Shown here piece after piece: positions 9,866-19,272 of a DNA stretch of 64,000 bases (within the stretch, counting starts at the first letter, position 1; every line of letters starts with the position of its first letter). The stretch is taken from assembly GCA_965262305.1 (NCBI GenBank), contig CBDHEY010000002.1, positions 1 through 64,000 on the forward strand. Reading direction: 5' to 3'. The notes under the pieces are model-generated. The model did not search any database, had not been told where the DNA came from, and saw only the letters and a list, made by a program, of their open reading frames with translations. Origin of the DNA: CBDHEY01 sp965262305 (GTDB taxonomy: Bacteria; Pseudomonadota; Gammaproteobacteria; Pseudomonadales; Cellvibrionaceae). The translations under genes and the position numbers were made by a program.

Positions 9866-10214
9866 TCATACTGATGTGAATGTTAAATAATGCTGAGCTA
9901 ACCGGTTAGTTTGGCAATATTTTTCACTATCTTTCTTACCAAAATCTACTCTATCTTTCTCTCGCTGTAACTCTGTGTAAATATCGAAATATTAAGTCAG
10001 CTCTTTAGAGCCGAAGATAGTTTCTAATTGTTTTTTCTTATTAAAACGCTTACAAAAAAGAACAAGAAGATAATAAAACTTAAGAACGTATTTTATTTCG
10101 AATGAGCTTAGGGTCTATATTGTATTAACTCTCGTTGTTAAAAATACCTCGTAGAAAGGTAACCCTAGGATTAAGAGCAGGTCATAAGCAAAAACAAATA
10201 ACCTGCTCAGTTAT
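9866..10214. other. Convergent intergenic region
   Basis: About 350 AT-rich bases between two converging gene groups. No credible small gene was seen. Near its right end is an inverted repeat, listed separately, that may end transcription from the minus-strand TPR lipoprotein gene. Confidence 0.6.
10175..10208 (-). terminator. Inverted repeat, possible terminator
   Basis: Perfect 8-base arms GAGCAGGT (10175-10182) and ACCTGCTC (10201-10208) with an 18-base loop, starting 7 bases beyond the stop of the minus-strand TPR gene. The T-rich tail is weak, so this is only a candidate. Confidence 0.45.
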
Positions 10215-12614
10215 CTATAGTGAAGCGAGAAGTTCCTTAGCAGACGAATACCAATTTGCTTCGAGCGTAGCTTTTGTTGCTTGTTCAAGAGCTTCTTTAG
10301 CGCGTGTGGGTTGACCGTTTTTGTAATAGGCCGCACCTAAATGGTATTGAAACTCCGGGTTCTCTTGAAGTTGAATGGCGGATTGGATATACGAAATCGC
10401 TTGAGGGTAATTGCCTAAATGGTAGTGAACCCAGCCTAAAGTATCCAGATAAGTTGGGCGTCTACTCCCATCAAAATCTGATGTTAGTTTTAAAGCTTTT
10501 TCAAGGTTTTCCTCGGTCGGAAAGTGATTAACTAGAATAATTGCTAAATTGTTTTTGGCTACAGTGAGGCTTTCGTCGTACTGTAACGCTATCTCATATT
10601 GATCTTTCGATTTAGCAAATTCTTGGTTTCTTTCGTAAAGATTGCCCAATAGTACCCTCAGGCCAACAAAGCTTTTATCATGAGCGAGTCCCTTCTTGTA
10701 GATTTGCTCTGCTTTTGTAAAGTTTCCGTCTCCAAGATAAATAGAGGCGAGTTTTTGATAGTTATTTTCGACGTTTGGATATTCCTCTAATAATTCATTA
10801 TAGATCGAAACCCCTTTATCTTTTTCCCCTGAGGTAAGTAAAACATGAGCTTTTAGGTTTTTAATAAATACCAAATTTGGATATTCTTTAGAATGCTCCT
10901 CGATTAGTTTTACCGCTCCATCATAGTCTTTTCTTATTAAATAGCCATCTAACACTCCTGCTAGTGGTTCAAATGCAGTGGGGGCGATTTCGAGAGCTTC
11001 TTCATATTTGGGTGTTGCTTTCTCCCACAAGTTTTGTCGTCGATAAATACCTGCTTGAAGAATTAAAGCCTTCGCTTTAAGTTCTTTATCGTTAGAATCA
11101 ATCAAGTTTTGTGTAATGTTTAAAGCTGTTTCCCATTCTTCTTTTTCAACTAAAATTCTTGTAAGTAGATTAACTGCATCCGAGTTGAGTGGATCAACAC
11201 TTATTGTATGCCTTAAAACCTGATCAGCTTTATCAATATTATTTTTTGCAAGATAAAGCCTTGCTAACCCGAGTAGTGCGGTTGTGTCGTTTTCGTCTAT
11301 TTGAACAACTCGTGCATAATTGTCTAAAGCAAGGTCAGGGGCATTGTTTCTTTCATGAGCTTGAGCTAACAGTTTGAGAGCTTCTATTGACTGGCTATCA
11401 AGCTTTAGAGCAGCTCGTAGATCTGCAATTCCATCAGTTATATTGTTTTTTGAAAGCTTTATTCGAGCGTTTAATATTAGAGCTTCTGAGTTGTTTGGTT
11501 CGATAGTAAAAATTTCATCAATGTATTTCTGAGCTTCAGGTATTTTCTGTTCTGCTAGTCGAATCTTTGCTAAATCATTTCTAGCTCTTAATGAATCAGA
11601 GCTTTTGTCATCATCTGTGATGACTTGTTTTAAAATAGCTTCCGCTTCATCTTGTCTATCTAGCGCTAGATATAGCTGGGCGAGTGTTTCTTTAAATTCG
11701 TAAATAGTGGGTTTCTTCTTAATAAACTCTTTTAATGTCGCTTCCGTTTTATCCGTACCCATTTTTCTTGAGGTAAATTCAACAAGCTTAAATACAGTAT
11801 CTTTTTCACTTGGGTTAGCTTCAACAGCGCGCCGTAAGGTTTCTTCTGCTTTTTCTAATTTATCGTTTCGTTCATAATTTGCTGCAAGCATGTAGTAGAA
11901 GTTTAATTGCTCGGGTTTATCACTGATCAAGGATTCGTAAATCTCTTCAGTTTCTTCAGATCTGTTTAAACTTGATAAAATACGAATTTTTAGCAATCTT
12001 AATTTAGTGCTTGAGGGCTCAATTTCTAAGCCTTGATTTAATTGAGTAAGGGCCGCTTCTGGTGATTCATTTTTATAATATATTGCAGCGAGCACAGCTA
12101 CAGTCTCAGGATCTCCTGGATGTTCTTCAATTATTTTTTCAGCTAAACCTTTTGCTACGTCGTAATTTTCTGCCGAAGCCTCTAGAGCTGCTTCCATTGC
12201 TCTTGCACTTAGATGTTTTGGGTCAAGAGACAGTGCTGTTTGTATATGTTTCATCGCATTAGCTTCTTGCTTGGCTCGCATGTAAATCTTTGCAATGGAA
12301 ACATGTGCTTCTGTCAAATTTGGATCTTCTTCAATTGCAGCATTATAGTTCGCAAAAGCTCGCTTAATTTGTCCTTCTTTTTCGGAGATTTTGCCCATAA
12401 GTAATCTCGCTTCCGCGTTCTTTGGGTTTATTTGAAGAACATTCTTTGTTTCAACCTGGGCTTTTTCTAGGTTCTCTTGAGCGAAAAAATCTTGAGCACG
12501 TTTGAGATATTTCTGTTCTCGTTTCTCAGCGCCTCCGCAGCCGCTTAAAAACATTAACGTGACTAAGCAAGCTAAGGTTAACTTGATTAGCCGATTGATT
12601 TGAAATATTTTCAT
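10215..12614 (-). CDS. TPR-repeat lipoprotein of the exosortase/exopolysaccharide system (PrsT-like)
   Basis: A 799-residue lipoprotein. The N-terminus has a signal peptide with lipobox LSGC (Cys at residue 26). The rest is a long run of about twenty tetratricopeptide repeats, recognisable by A-x-x-L-x-x-A-L-x-x-x-P spacing, ending near the stop with LGAAYYKNGQPTRAKEALEQA. The size and layout match the large TPR lipoprotein found in many PEP-CTERM/exosortase loci, often called PrsT. In such loci it is thought to act as a periplasmic scaffold in exopolysaccharide assembly. It is 13 bases downstream of the WecA-like transferase gene, in the same orientation as the exosortase genes, which fits one transcript. 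Confidence 0.8.
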   Translation of the reverse strand: MKIFQINRLIKLTLACLVTLMFLSGCGGAEKREQKYLKRAQDFFAQENLEKAQVETKNVLQINPKNAEARLLMGKISEKEGQIKRAFANYNAAIEEDPNLTEAHVSIAKIYMRAKQEANAMKHIQTALSLDPKHLSARAMEAALEASAENYDVAKGLAEKIIEEHPGDPETVAVLAAIYYKNESPEAALTQLNQGLEIEPSSTKLRLLKIRILSSLNRSEETEEIYESLISDKPEQLNFYYMLAANYERNDKLEKAEETLRRAVEANPSEKDTVFKLVEFTSRKMGTDKTEATLKEFIKKKPTIYEFKETLAQLYLALDRQDEAEAILKQVITDDDKSSDSLRARNDLAKIRLAEQKIPEAQKYIDEIFTIEPNNSEALILNARIKLSKNNITDGIADLRAALKLDSQSIEALKLLAQAHERNNAPDLALDNYARVVQIDENDTTALLGLARLYLAKNNIDKADQVLRHTISVDPLNSDAVNLLTRILVEKEEWETALNITQNLIDSNDKELKAKALILQAGIYRRQNLWEKATPKYEEALEIAPTAFEPLAGVLDGYLIRKDYDGAVKLIEEHSKEYPNLVFIKNLKAHVLLTSGEKDKGVSIYNELLEEYPNVENNYQKLASIYLGDGNFTKAEQIYKKGLAHDKSFVGLRVLLGNLYERNQEFAKSKDQYEIALQYDESLTVAKNNLAIILVNHFPTEENLEKALKLTSDFDGSRRPTYLDTLGWVHYHLGNYPQAISYIQSAIQLQENPEFQYHLGAAYYKNGQPTRAKEALEQATKATLEANWYSSAKELLASL

Positions 12615-12627
12615 TATTCAGCCACCT

Positions 12628-14247
12628 TTAAAATTGTGAAATTAATATTGCCAATAAAGTAAAAGACGAAAAGGACCTAAGTAATAACTGTCGGTCGGAG
12701 CTCTTGCTAATTAAATATTCAATTGCATATATCATGACGGCAATTCGAAATAACATTATGCCAGCGTTTATGCCATCTTCTGATTCTAGGGGAAGCAAGG
12801 GGCCCAAAAGCAGAATAAAAAGAATAAGAATATCTTGATTATTTAAGTGAAATTGTTCTCTTCTCGTCATTCGTATAGACAAAATTAGAAAAAGGCCAAC
12901 CACAACTAACGTAAAATTGAGAATTTCGGGTCCATAACCATCTATCTGGGATATGTTGAAAGAGTAAAGCGTTAGAACGGTTGATGAATAGGCTAAAATA
13001 CGCGTTCTCAATGATTTATAGGCGGGTAATAAATATTTAATTACCAAAGGAATCAGCAGTGCTAGAAGCGCAAGGATAGCAACAGATAAATTAAATTCGG
13101 CTGTGAAATAAAGTAAAATTATCCAACACAAACAAACGAATAACGTAATTATGTCTGAGCTAAAAATGTAGACCCAGTTAAATCTACGGAATATTGGATT
13201 TCGTCTCTCAATAAATGTGTCTGTTGTTGACCTGTGCTTTAGAAATTCACTTTTAAAACGAGTGAAATAGAGTGCGAAAAATATAGATCCTGAAAAGCAT
13301 AAGTAGATGAAGATGAGTAACCCGTCTGATTCAAATCGAAACAGATAGGCAACGGCGACAAGAGATACCTGTAGGATGTATAGAATTGCCACCGCTTCAT
13401 AGTGATAAAATCCGCTTTTTATCAACTGATGATGTATATGATTTTTATCGGCCGAAAAGGGAGGTTTGCCAGCACGGATTCTCAAAGCCATTACCATTAG
13501 CGTATCCATTACAGGCAGTCCCGTAATTAATATGGGCAATACAGGGCTGACGGCTGATTCGGCGTGTTGGGTGGTGTAAAGCGCTAGGGAAGCAGTTGCA
13601 AAACCAATAAATTGACTACCAGTATCACCCATAAACACTTTTGCCGGGTGGGTGTTGTAACGGAGAAAACCCATTAGGGCACCGATTAAGGCGAGTGATG
13701 CAAATAGAATACTAGTAACTCCAGATTCGCTCGCTAGAAAAGCAATTAAAATTAAACTAATTAATGTTAATCCTGCAGCTAGACCATCTAAACCATCTGA
13801 TAAATTAATTGCGTTAGTGGCTCCCAGAAGGAAAAAGAATAGTATGAGGTAGTTCAAAAAAACAGGAATACTGTCTAGTAGAAAAAGATTTTTTTCGGCA
13901 ATGCCTGGAGTAAATCCTAGGAAAACCGCCACAGCGACAAATTGGCCCAAGAATTTCCAGGTTTTTAAATCGTATATATCATCTAGAAAACCAAAAATAA
14001 TGATTATTACCGAACCAGCCAAAAGTGGAAGTAATTCGGTAAGTTCTGTGCTTATGTAGATTATTGGTAATATTGATGCAACAGCAATGGCGAGTCCACC
14101 CGTTTTAGGGATGGGGGAAGAGTGAATCTTTCTCTTTCCGTCTGGTTGATCTAACAAGCCGAGATTTGCTGCGTATTTCATAAAAACAGGAATGAGTGTA
14201 AGACTCATAAACAATGAAATAGCAAAATTGAGTAGCGCAGTGATCAT
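12628..14247 (-). CDS. WecA/MraY-family undecaprenyl-phosphate sugar-1-phosphate transferase with C-terminal extension
   Basis: A 539-residue polytopic membrane protein. The first ~330 residues carry the family motifs: GFLDDIYDLK (catalytic Asp pair), NAINLSDGLDGLAAG, MGDTGSQFIGF, and the HIHHQL His-box. This enzyme family transfers a sugar-1-phosphate from a UDP-sugar to undecaprenyl phosphate, the first step of polysaccharide repeat-unit synthesis. WecA is about 360 residues; here a further ~200 residues with several hydrophobic segments follow, including an ERRNPIFRRFNWVYI stretch. The extension's role is unknown. It lies between xrtD and the TPR lipoprotein gene, so it is the likely initiating enzyme of the EPS locus. 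The exact sugar cannot be told from sequence. Confidence 0.85.
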   Translation of the reverse strand: MITALLNFAISLFMSLTLIPVFMKYAANLGLLDQPDGKRKIHSSPIPKTGGLAIAVASILPIIYISTELTELLPLLAGSVIIIIFGFLDDIYDLKTWKFLGQFVAVAVFLGFTPGIAEKNLFLLDSIPVFLNYLILFFFLLGATNAINLSDGLDGLAAGLTLISLILIAFLASESGVTSILFASLALIGALMGFLRYNTHPAKVFMGDTGSQFIGFATASLALYTTQHAESAVSPVLPILITGLPVMDTLMVMALRIRAGKPPFSADKNHIHHQLIKSGFYHYEAVAILYILQVSLVAVAYLFRFESDGLLIFIYLCFSGSIFFALYFTRFKSEFLKHRSTTDTFIERRNPIFRRFNWVYIFSSDIITLFVCLCWIILLYFTAEFNLSVAILALLALLIPLVIKYLLPAYKSLRTRILAYSSTVLTLYSFNISQIDGYGPEILNFTLVVVGLFLILSIRMTRREQFHLNNQDILILFILLLGPLLPLESEDGINAGIMLFRIAVMIYAIEYLISKSSDRQLLLRSFSSFTLLAILISQF

Positions 14248-14320
14248 TGCTGGATATGCTCAAATAAACCAATGTTGATTATCAGAAATAACCATTGTTT
14301 TATACTGTTTGTCATTTGCT

Positions 14321-15946
14321 TTAGTTGGGAATATATTCTGGTAACATCGGAACATAGTTGCCCAAGAAAGCTTTGAGTCTAGTGTCAGCACTTTCGATCG
14401 ACTCTTGCTCACTTAGTGACGCGGTCACACGAACTAAAGCGCCATCAGTGCGTCCCATAGTCAGTGCATCCCAAAAAATAAACCATTTGGCTAAGAATTC
14501 GTTTGTAATTACTCGACCTCTTTGTTGGAACCAATAGTACACAAGGGTTCTATGCTCGCCTTTTTGGATTACAGATCGATTTACTTTTAATGGTTTGCCA
14601 TCTGATCCTTGCACGCCTTCTATTTGAGTGACTTCGAGGGAACGCATTTTCCATCCACCACCTGGCAAACAGGTCCTAGGTGAATGGATTGAGGCGCCTT
14701 TTCGTTGTGATTCATAGTAGGCGATATAGAAATTTACCGGCTTTGCAAAATCGTTGTGTTTAAAATCAGCGATAAAATAATCAGTAAACTTAAGAACGCC
14801 AATGACATCTGTCTCCAGTGCACCTTCTCTTCCCCACCAACCATTATTTATTAATGGGAGAGCATTTAAGTTTGATCTATCTGGAATACTTTCTTGTCGT
14901 TCGGAAAGACTTAAACCAAAAGGAACTGAAAGCAATATAAGAATGATTCCTACAATTGGTAAGCGCTTGTGAGGCAAGAGTTTCGTAAAGTAAGATTGTT
15001 TATATACTTCAATAGGTAAGTGCACATCCAAGCGGTCAATGACGCTTCCTTTTTGTCTCGTTATAAGATGAATTAGCCATATTTCTAAGAAAAGCAGACC
15101 AAGGCACGCCATAAAAATTACCCAACCTTCAAAGTCATGCAAAAATCCCTGTGCTGCCGCTATTCCCCAGTTGTCAACGGTAATACCAATGATGGCAATT
15201 CGAAAACTATTCATAAAAATAGTAATCGGGATTGCGGACAAGAATATGATCACTTTTTCCCAAGCTTTTGACTCATAAATATAGGCTACTAAAAAACTAA
15301 AACTCATGAGTGGAAAGAGGTAGTTTAACCCGCTACACGCCTCTACAACCTGAAGATCAAAGACGCCTAAATCAATTACATTTCCTTCAAGGAAAACACT
15401 CACATCCATTAGCCGTAATATTGCAACGCCGAGGCTTGAAGATATTAGTTGTAGTTCTTGGGATAAGTTGAAGAAGATAAAATGAGGAATGGGAACCATG
15501 AAGATCAAGTATACGAGGGCTGCACTGATCTTTTTAATGCCATTAGTACCAATTAACGTAATGAATAATCCAAAAATACAGATGATGAATGCATAGTGAA
15601 TAATGGAATAAAGAGAACTGAGCTCGCCTACTAGAAAAACGCCTAGTCCCACTAGAAGCACTACAACTCCTAGCCATTGCGCCTTAGGAACCATATCTTC
15701 GAAGTCGGGAAATTTCTTCATGATAAGGTATATTGTGGTCATAGGGACCATATATCCATAACTATATTCGTCTTCTCCCCAGATATACACCATATATGCC
15801 AGTGCATCGTAGAGAAGAAACACGAGCAAGCCTAAACCGATAGTAAGGTAAATAAGGGGCCAATATTCCTCAATTGAAAACTTAGAGGGAGATAATTTTG
15901 CTCGTTCTTCCGTGGATGCGATTTCGGAACTCATAATTTGGCTCAA
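14321..15946 (-). CDS. xrtD: Exosortase XrtD with fused EpsI domain (VPLPA-CTERM specific)
   Basis: A 541-residue membrane protein. The exosortase domain (about residues 28-295) has many membrane segments and the catalytic triad of the family: Cys204 in VVEACSGLNYL, Arg249 in MNSFRIAI, and His270 in GFLHDFEGW. Residues ~330-541 are an EpsI domain, with the hallmark HSPRTCLPGGGW. This fused layout is that of XrtD, the type matched to VPLPA-CTERM proteins. Two proteins in this window end in VPLPA sorting signals (37417 and 43097) and are the expected substrates. The enzyme should cleave the C-terminal signal at the inner membrane and hand the protein to the surface or matrix. It sits upstream of the WecA-like and TPR genes on the same strand. 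Confidence 0.88.
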   Translation of the reverse strand: MSQIMSSEIASTEERAKLSPSKFSIEEYWPLIYLTIGLGLLVFLLYDALAYMVYIWGEDEYSYGYMVPMTTIYLIMKKFPDFEDMVPKAQWLGVVVLLVGLGVFLVGELSSLYSIIHYAFIICIFGLFITLIGTNGIKKISAALVYLIFMVPIPHFIFFNLSQELQLISSSLGVAILRLMDVSVFLEGNVIDLGVFDLQVVEACSGLNYLFPLMSFSFLVAYIYESKAWEKVIIFLSAIPITIFMNSFRIAIIGITVDNWGIAAAQGFLHDFEGWVIFMACLGLLFLEIWLIHLITRQKGSVIDRLDVHLPIEVYKQSYFTKLLPHKRLPIVGIILILLSVPFGLSLSERQESIPDRSNLNALPLINNGWWGREGALETDVIGVLKFTDYFIADFKHNDFAKPVNFYIAYYESQRKGASIHSPRTCLPGGGWKMRSLEVTQIEGVQGSDGKPLKVNRSVIQKGEHRTLVYYWFQQRGRVITNEFLAKWFIFWDALTMGRTDGALVRVTASLSEQESIESADTRLKAFLGNYVPMLPEYIPN

Positions 15947-16094
15947 TATGGTATTTTGATTCAGACTTAAATTTTTGAGGAGGGAATCCTATGAAATTTT
16001 AGTTACATATAAGTTTCAAAATTGACATGGAAATTGATAATTGTGCTTTTGTGAGCATCGAGTTGAAATTCACGCCAAAATGTGAGTAGCTTTT

Positions 16095-16712
16095 TCACTC
16101 TGTATTCTCTTGTTTTCTGCCGACCTCAAAAACGAGGAGGCCTGCGAATACAGAGAGTGCGATTCGACCGCCATTATTTAAAAAGTCTACCCACCATACT
16201 AAAAATGAAGTATTTAGTTTATCTGGAGCCAAATTTTCAAAAATTATCGTGTTAATACTCCCCAGTAAAAGTAACGGAATATCAAGTGTTTCTAGTACTA
16301 ATACAGAAACCAAAAAGGTCACGATTAATCGCCACGCATAAACCTTACAAAAAATAATTGTCGCCAGAGTGATAATGCTCAAAATGATTATGTGTTGAAG
16401 GCTGTGTGCTAGTAAGGTAAACGCGGAGATGTCTCCACCAACTGGTAGCGAGGTTCCGTAAAGAGTCAGTGGATTTGTAACGACCAATTTTAGTTGAAAC
16501 ATGGTTTCGGTCTTTACTTCTGTCAGCCTTAGGGTCTCAATTGAAAACCGGTTTTCAAGTAACCCTAGAATAAACTTATACCAAGGAATCCAAAAGTTGC
16601 CATAGGATGAAGCGAAATTGAGCGCAAGAGTTAATATTGCAATTGCTGCAATAATAAGAAGCGCTATCTTAGACCAATCAAGCTTGTTGGGGAGAAGTCG
16701 ATTGGTTAACAA
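16095..16712 (-). CDS. Exosortase H-associated membrane protein
   Basis: A 205-residue protein with about four membrane segments and a periplasmic loop (about residues 50-90) containing FRSIETLRLTE-like polar sequence. The only standard start in frame is the TTG at 16712, so the gene overlaps the end of the upstream short exosortase by 35 bases, pointing to translational coupling. Its position directly after an XrtH-like exosortase and its topology fit the membrane protein that commonly accompanies exosortase H. I see no catalytic motif. The assignment rests on context and overall look rather than on a firm motif. Confidence 0.6.
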   Translation of the reverse strand: MLTNRLLPNKLDWSKIALLIIAAIAILTLALNFASSYGNFWIPWYKFILGLLENRFSIETLRLTEVKTETMFQLKLVVTNPLTLYGTSLPVGGDISAFTLLAHSLQHIIILSIITLATIIFCKVYAWRLIVTFLVSVLVLETLDIPLLLLGSINTIIFENLAPDKLNTSFLVWWVDFLNNGGRIALSVFAGLLVFEVGRKQENTE

Positions 16713-17187
16713 AACGAAGCCATCCTAAATAAAACAAACCGATAACGGCAATAATGATCATGGGGGCTATGAAGCCATGTACCGGCTCAAACCACTGCCG
16801 TTGATGAGCTGCGATTAAAAACAGACTAAAAATTCTAAGTTGATTGATCAGAAATATGATTAGCGTGCCAACTATCAATCCTAAAATTGTGTATTTAATT
16901 GGGCGAAAGCTAGCTATTATCGCCGCAAATAGCATGAGAATGGCCTCTGTTCCTTCACAGCCTTTTAATACGTTAATTCTTGCTACAGACGATACAAGTC
17001 TTGAACCTTCAGCAATCACTTGATAATCGCTGTTGTAAAGGTTGATGAGGGCCGCGCTTGGTTTTACTGTTAGCTGATCAACCAGAATGTGTTCGATGGT
17101 TGTGCCAGATGAATAATACAGCCATTGAAAGACGATAAAAAACACTAAAAATAGTAGCGGAAAGCGGTACTTGTTAAAAAATTCCAT
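16678..17187 (-). CDS. xrtH: Short exosortase, XrtH-like
   Basis: A 169-residue polytopic membrane protein with the exosortase/archaeosortase catalytic triad: Cys77 in LKGCEGTEA, Arg118 in NQLRIFSLF, and His137 in FEPVHGFIAP. It lacks an EpsI domain and is much shorter than XrtD, matching the size of exosortase H, which recognises IPTLxxW-type C-terminal signals. The divergently transcribed neighbour at 17418 is a subtilisin-like protease ending in IPMLPAW plus a hydrophobic helix and a basic tail, a matching signal. The two genes are separated by a 230-base AT-rich region. This second sortase unit looks independent of XrtD. The exact subtype would need a profile search. Confidence 0.78.
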   Translation of the reverse strand: MEFFNKYRFPLLFLVFFIVFQWLYYSSGTTIEHILVDQLTVKPSAALINLYNSDYQVIAEGSRLVSSVARINVLKGCEGTEAILMLFAAIIASFRPIKYTILGLIVGTLIIFLINQLRIFSLFLIAAHQRQWFEPVHGFIAPMIIIAVIGLFYLGWLRFVNQSTSPQQA

Positions 17188-17417
17188 TAGACAAGTTCTT
17201 TCTAAAGATAGACCCTGTAGGATATCTAGTTAATGTATAAGTTTTATGAAAATTTCCAATGTTATATCTATTTATTTCAGAAATTTAGCTCATTCATCAT
17301 TCCATACCATAATTTCAGTTAGTTTTAATTTTTGTAATCCTCCAGCAACAACAAATCAGTAATTTTCGCGTTTTTCCATCTTGCAGTTATTTTGCTGGGC
17401 AACTAAGACTGATTGCT

Positions 17418-19247
17418 ATGAGAATAAAATTAAACATATTTCCAAGAATGCAATTCTTTAAAGCTGTTAATAATACATTTTTCTTAATTATCTTTTTGGG
17501 AATGAGCTTCAAAGTATTTGCTCAGTTAGAAAGAGCGATAATCGAGAAAGACATTCGTGAACGTAATCTAATTGAAAGAAAAATAGCGCCAAATTTAATG
17601 GAAAGCCTATACGATGCCAAGGAAATAGATGTCATTGTTGAATACAATGATGAAACTTCCGCAGGATTTGAAAAATCAATTAAATTCTCTGCCTCATCCC
17701 GAATTGAGAAAATGGAAACTAGAAAACGTTCAGTTCTAAGTGCCATTAATAAAAAGGATTTTACACTAAAGCGTCAATATAACCGCCTACCTTTAAATGC
17801 GCTAAGAATTAAATCTTCTTTGGCGCTCGAGCGGCTTTTTAGAGATCCAAGTGTCAAAGCGATTTATCTGGATGAAAAGCTCGAGTTGCATCTAAACGAA
17901 AGTGTTTCACACATAAGGCAGCCTGCATTGGTTGATCAGTTTTCTTTTACAGGAGACGGCACCACCGTTGTTGTGTTGGATACCGGGGTAAGGTATGGGC
18001 GTTCTGAGTTTGGTTCTTGTTCTGCCCCCGGAGTACCAGAAAGTTGCAGAGTCGTTGCAGCATTTGATGTTGGAGAAGAAGATAATAACTTAGATGATAG
18101 TGGTCACGGGACGAATGTTTCAGCGATAGTCGCTGGTGTTGCCCCACAAGCTGATCTCGCAGTTTTAGATATTTTAGCGAATGGTTCTATTGCCACGTCA
18201 GATATAATTGAAGGGATTAATTGGGCAATTGAAAATAGAGATGAGCTCAATGTCGTTGCGGTAAATTTGAGTCTTGGGTCTACTACCAATTTCAGCAGCC
18301 CTTGTGCTTTTGCAAATCCATTTCGAACGCCTATCTCTAATGCCAGAAATCAAGGTATTTTGGTGATTGCTTCGTCTGGAAATTCTGGAGATAGTAATGG
18401 AATTGCTTCACCAGGATGTACTCCGGAAGCGATATCTGTCGGTGCAGTTTATGATGCGAACGGCGGCGGTGTCACCTGGACGAATTGCCAAGACTCATCG
18501 AGAACGCTCGATCAGATTACGTGTTTTTCTAATAGTGACGATTTCCTGGATATACTGGCGCCTGGAGCTGTCATAGCCGCTGGTGGTTTGCAAGCAGGTG
18601 GTACTTCTCAAGCATCGCCGCATGTTGCTGGTGCTGTTGCACTGCTTAGATCCGCTTATCCTAATGAAACCTCTGAGCAGATAGAAGTGCGCTTAAAGCA
18701 AAGTGCCGTGCAAATTACAGACTCCAGAAATAATGTAACAACGCCGAGACTAGATCTTTTTTATGCGCTAGGAGCTATTAACGATTCGTTTAGTTCTGCA
18801 ATTCAGCTTACGCAAACAAGTCAAGTGGCTAACATAAATGCAACGACAGAGCTTAACGAACCATCCCACGCTGGGGAATCCGGTGGAAAATCCATTTGGT
18901 GGGTTTGGAACGCAGTAAATGATAATCCCGTTTGTTTTGATACTCAAAATAGTGATGTAGATACTGTAATAGCTGTTTACGTGGGCTCAAATTTCAACTC
19001 TTTGGTGGAAGTGGCATCAAATGATAATGATGGCGGTTTGATAACGAGTAGAGTGTGTATTAATCAAACTTCCGGTCAAGAGTACCGTATAGCCGTTGAT
19101 ACAGTTGGTGGCGTGATAGGAACTATCGAGCTTAGAGCTGAAGTTCAGTTTTCAACTGAAGAGGAAGATGAAATTCCCATGCTGCCAGCTTGGGCTTTGT
19201 TAAGTGGGGTTTTATTTTTCATCTATCGACTAAGAAAGTCTAAATAA
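17418..19247 (+). CDS. Subtilisin-like serine protease with IPxLPxW C-terminal sorting signal
   Basis: A 609-residue secreted S8 protease. It has a signal peptide (ending VFA-Q, about residue 35) and an inhibitor I9-like propeptide (about 60-160). The catalytic domain has Asp188 (VVVLDTGV), His230 (DSGHGTNV) and Ser397 (GGTSQASPHVAG). A beta-rich domain (about 460-575) resembles pre-peptidase C-terminal domains. The end has an acidic EEEDE stretch, then IPMLPAWALL, a short hydrophobic segment and a basic RLRKSK tail: a tripartite exosortase signal of the IPTLxxW kind. It stands divergent to the short exosortase gene, which suggests enzyme and substrate are encoded side by side. It may mature other surface proteins, or be anchored itself; the natural target is unknown. 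The shorter ATG at 17448 is also possible. Confidence 0.88.
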   Translation: MRIKLNIFPRMQFFKAVNNTFFLIIFLGMSFKVFAQLERAIIEKDIRERNLIERKIAPNLMESLYDAKEIDVIVEYNDETSAGFEKSIKFSASSRIEKMETRKRSVLSAINKKDFTLKRQYNRLPLNALRIKSSLALERLFRDPSVKAIYLDEKLELHLNESVSHIRQPALVDQFSFTGDGTTVVVLDTGVRYGRSEFGSCSAPGVPESCRVVAAFDVGEEDNNLDDSGHGTNVSAIVAGVAPQADLAVLDILANGSIATSDIIEGINWAIENRDELNVVAVNLSLGSTTNFSSPCAFANPFRTPISNARNQGILVIASSGNSGDSNGIASPGCTPEAISVGAVYDANGGGVTWTNCQDSSRTLDQITCFSNSDDFLDILAPGAVIAAGGLQAGGTSQASPHVAGAVALLRSAYPNETSEQIEVRLKQSAVQITDSRNNVTTPRLDLFYALGAINDSFSSAIQLTQTSQVANINATTELNEPSHAGESGGKSIWWVWNAVNDNPVCFDTQNSDVDTVIAVYVGSNFNSLVEVASNDNDGGLITSRVCINQTSGQEYRIAVDTVGGVIGTIELRAEVQFSTEEEDEIPMLPAWALLSGVLFFIYRLRKSK

Positions 19248-19272
19248 CTGACATTAAAAGCACAATATTCAT

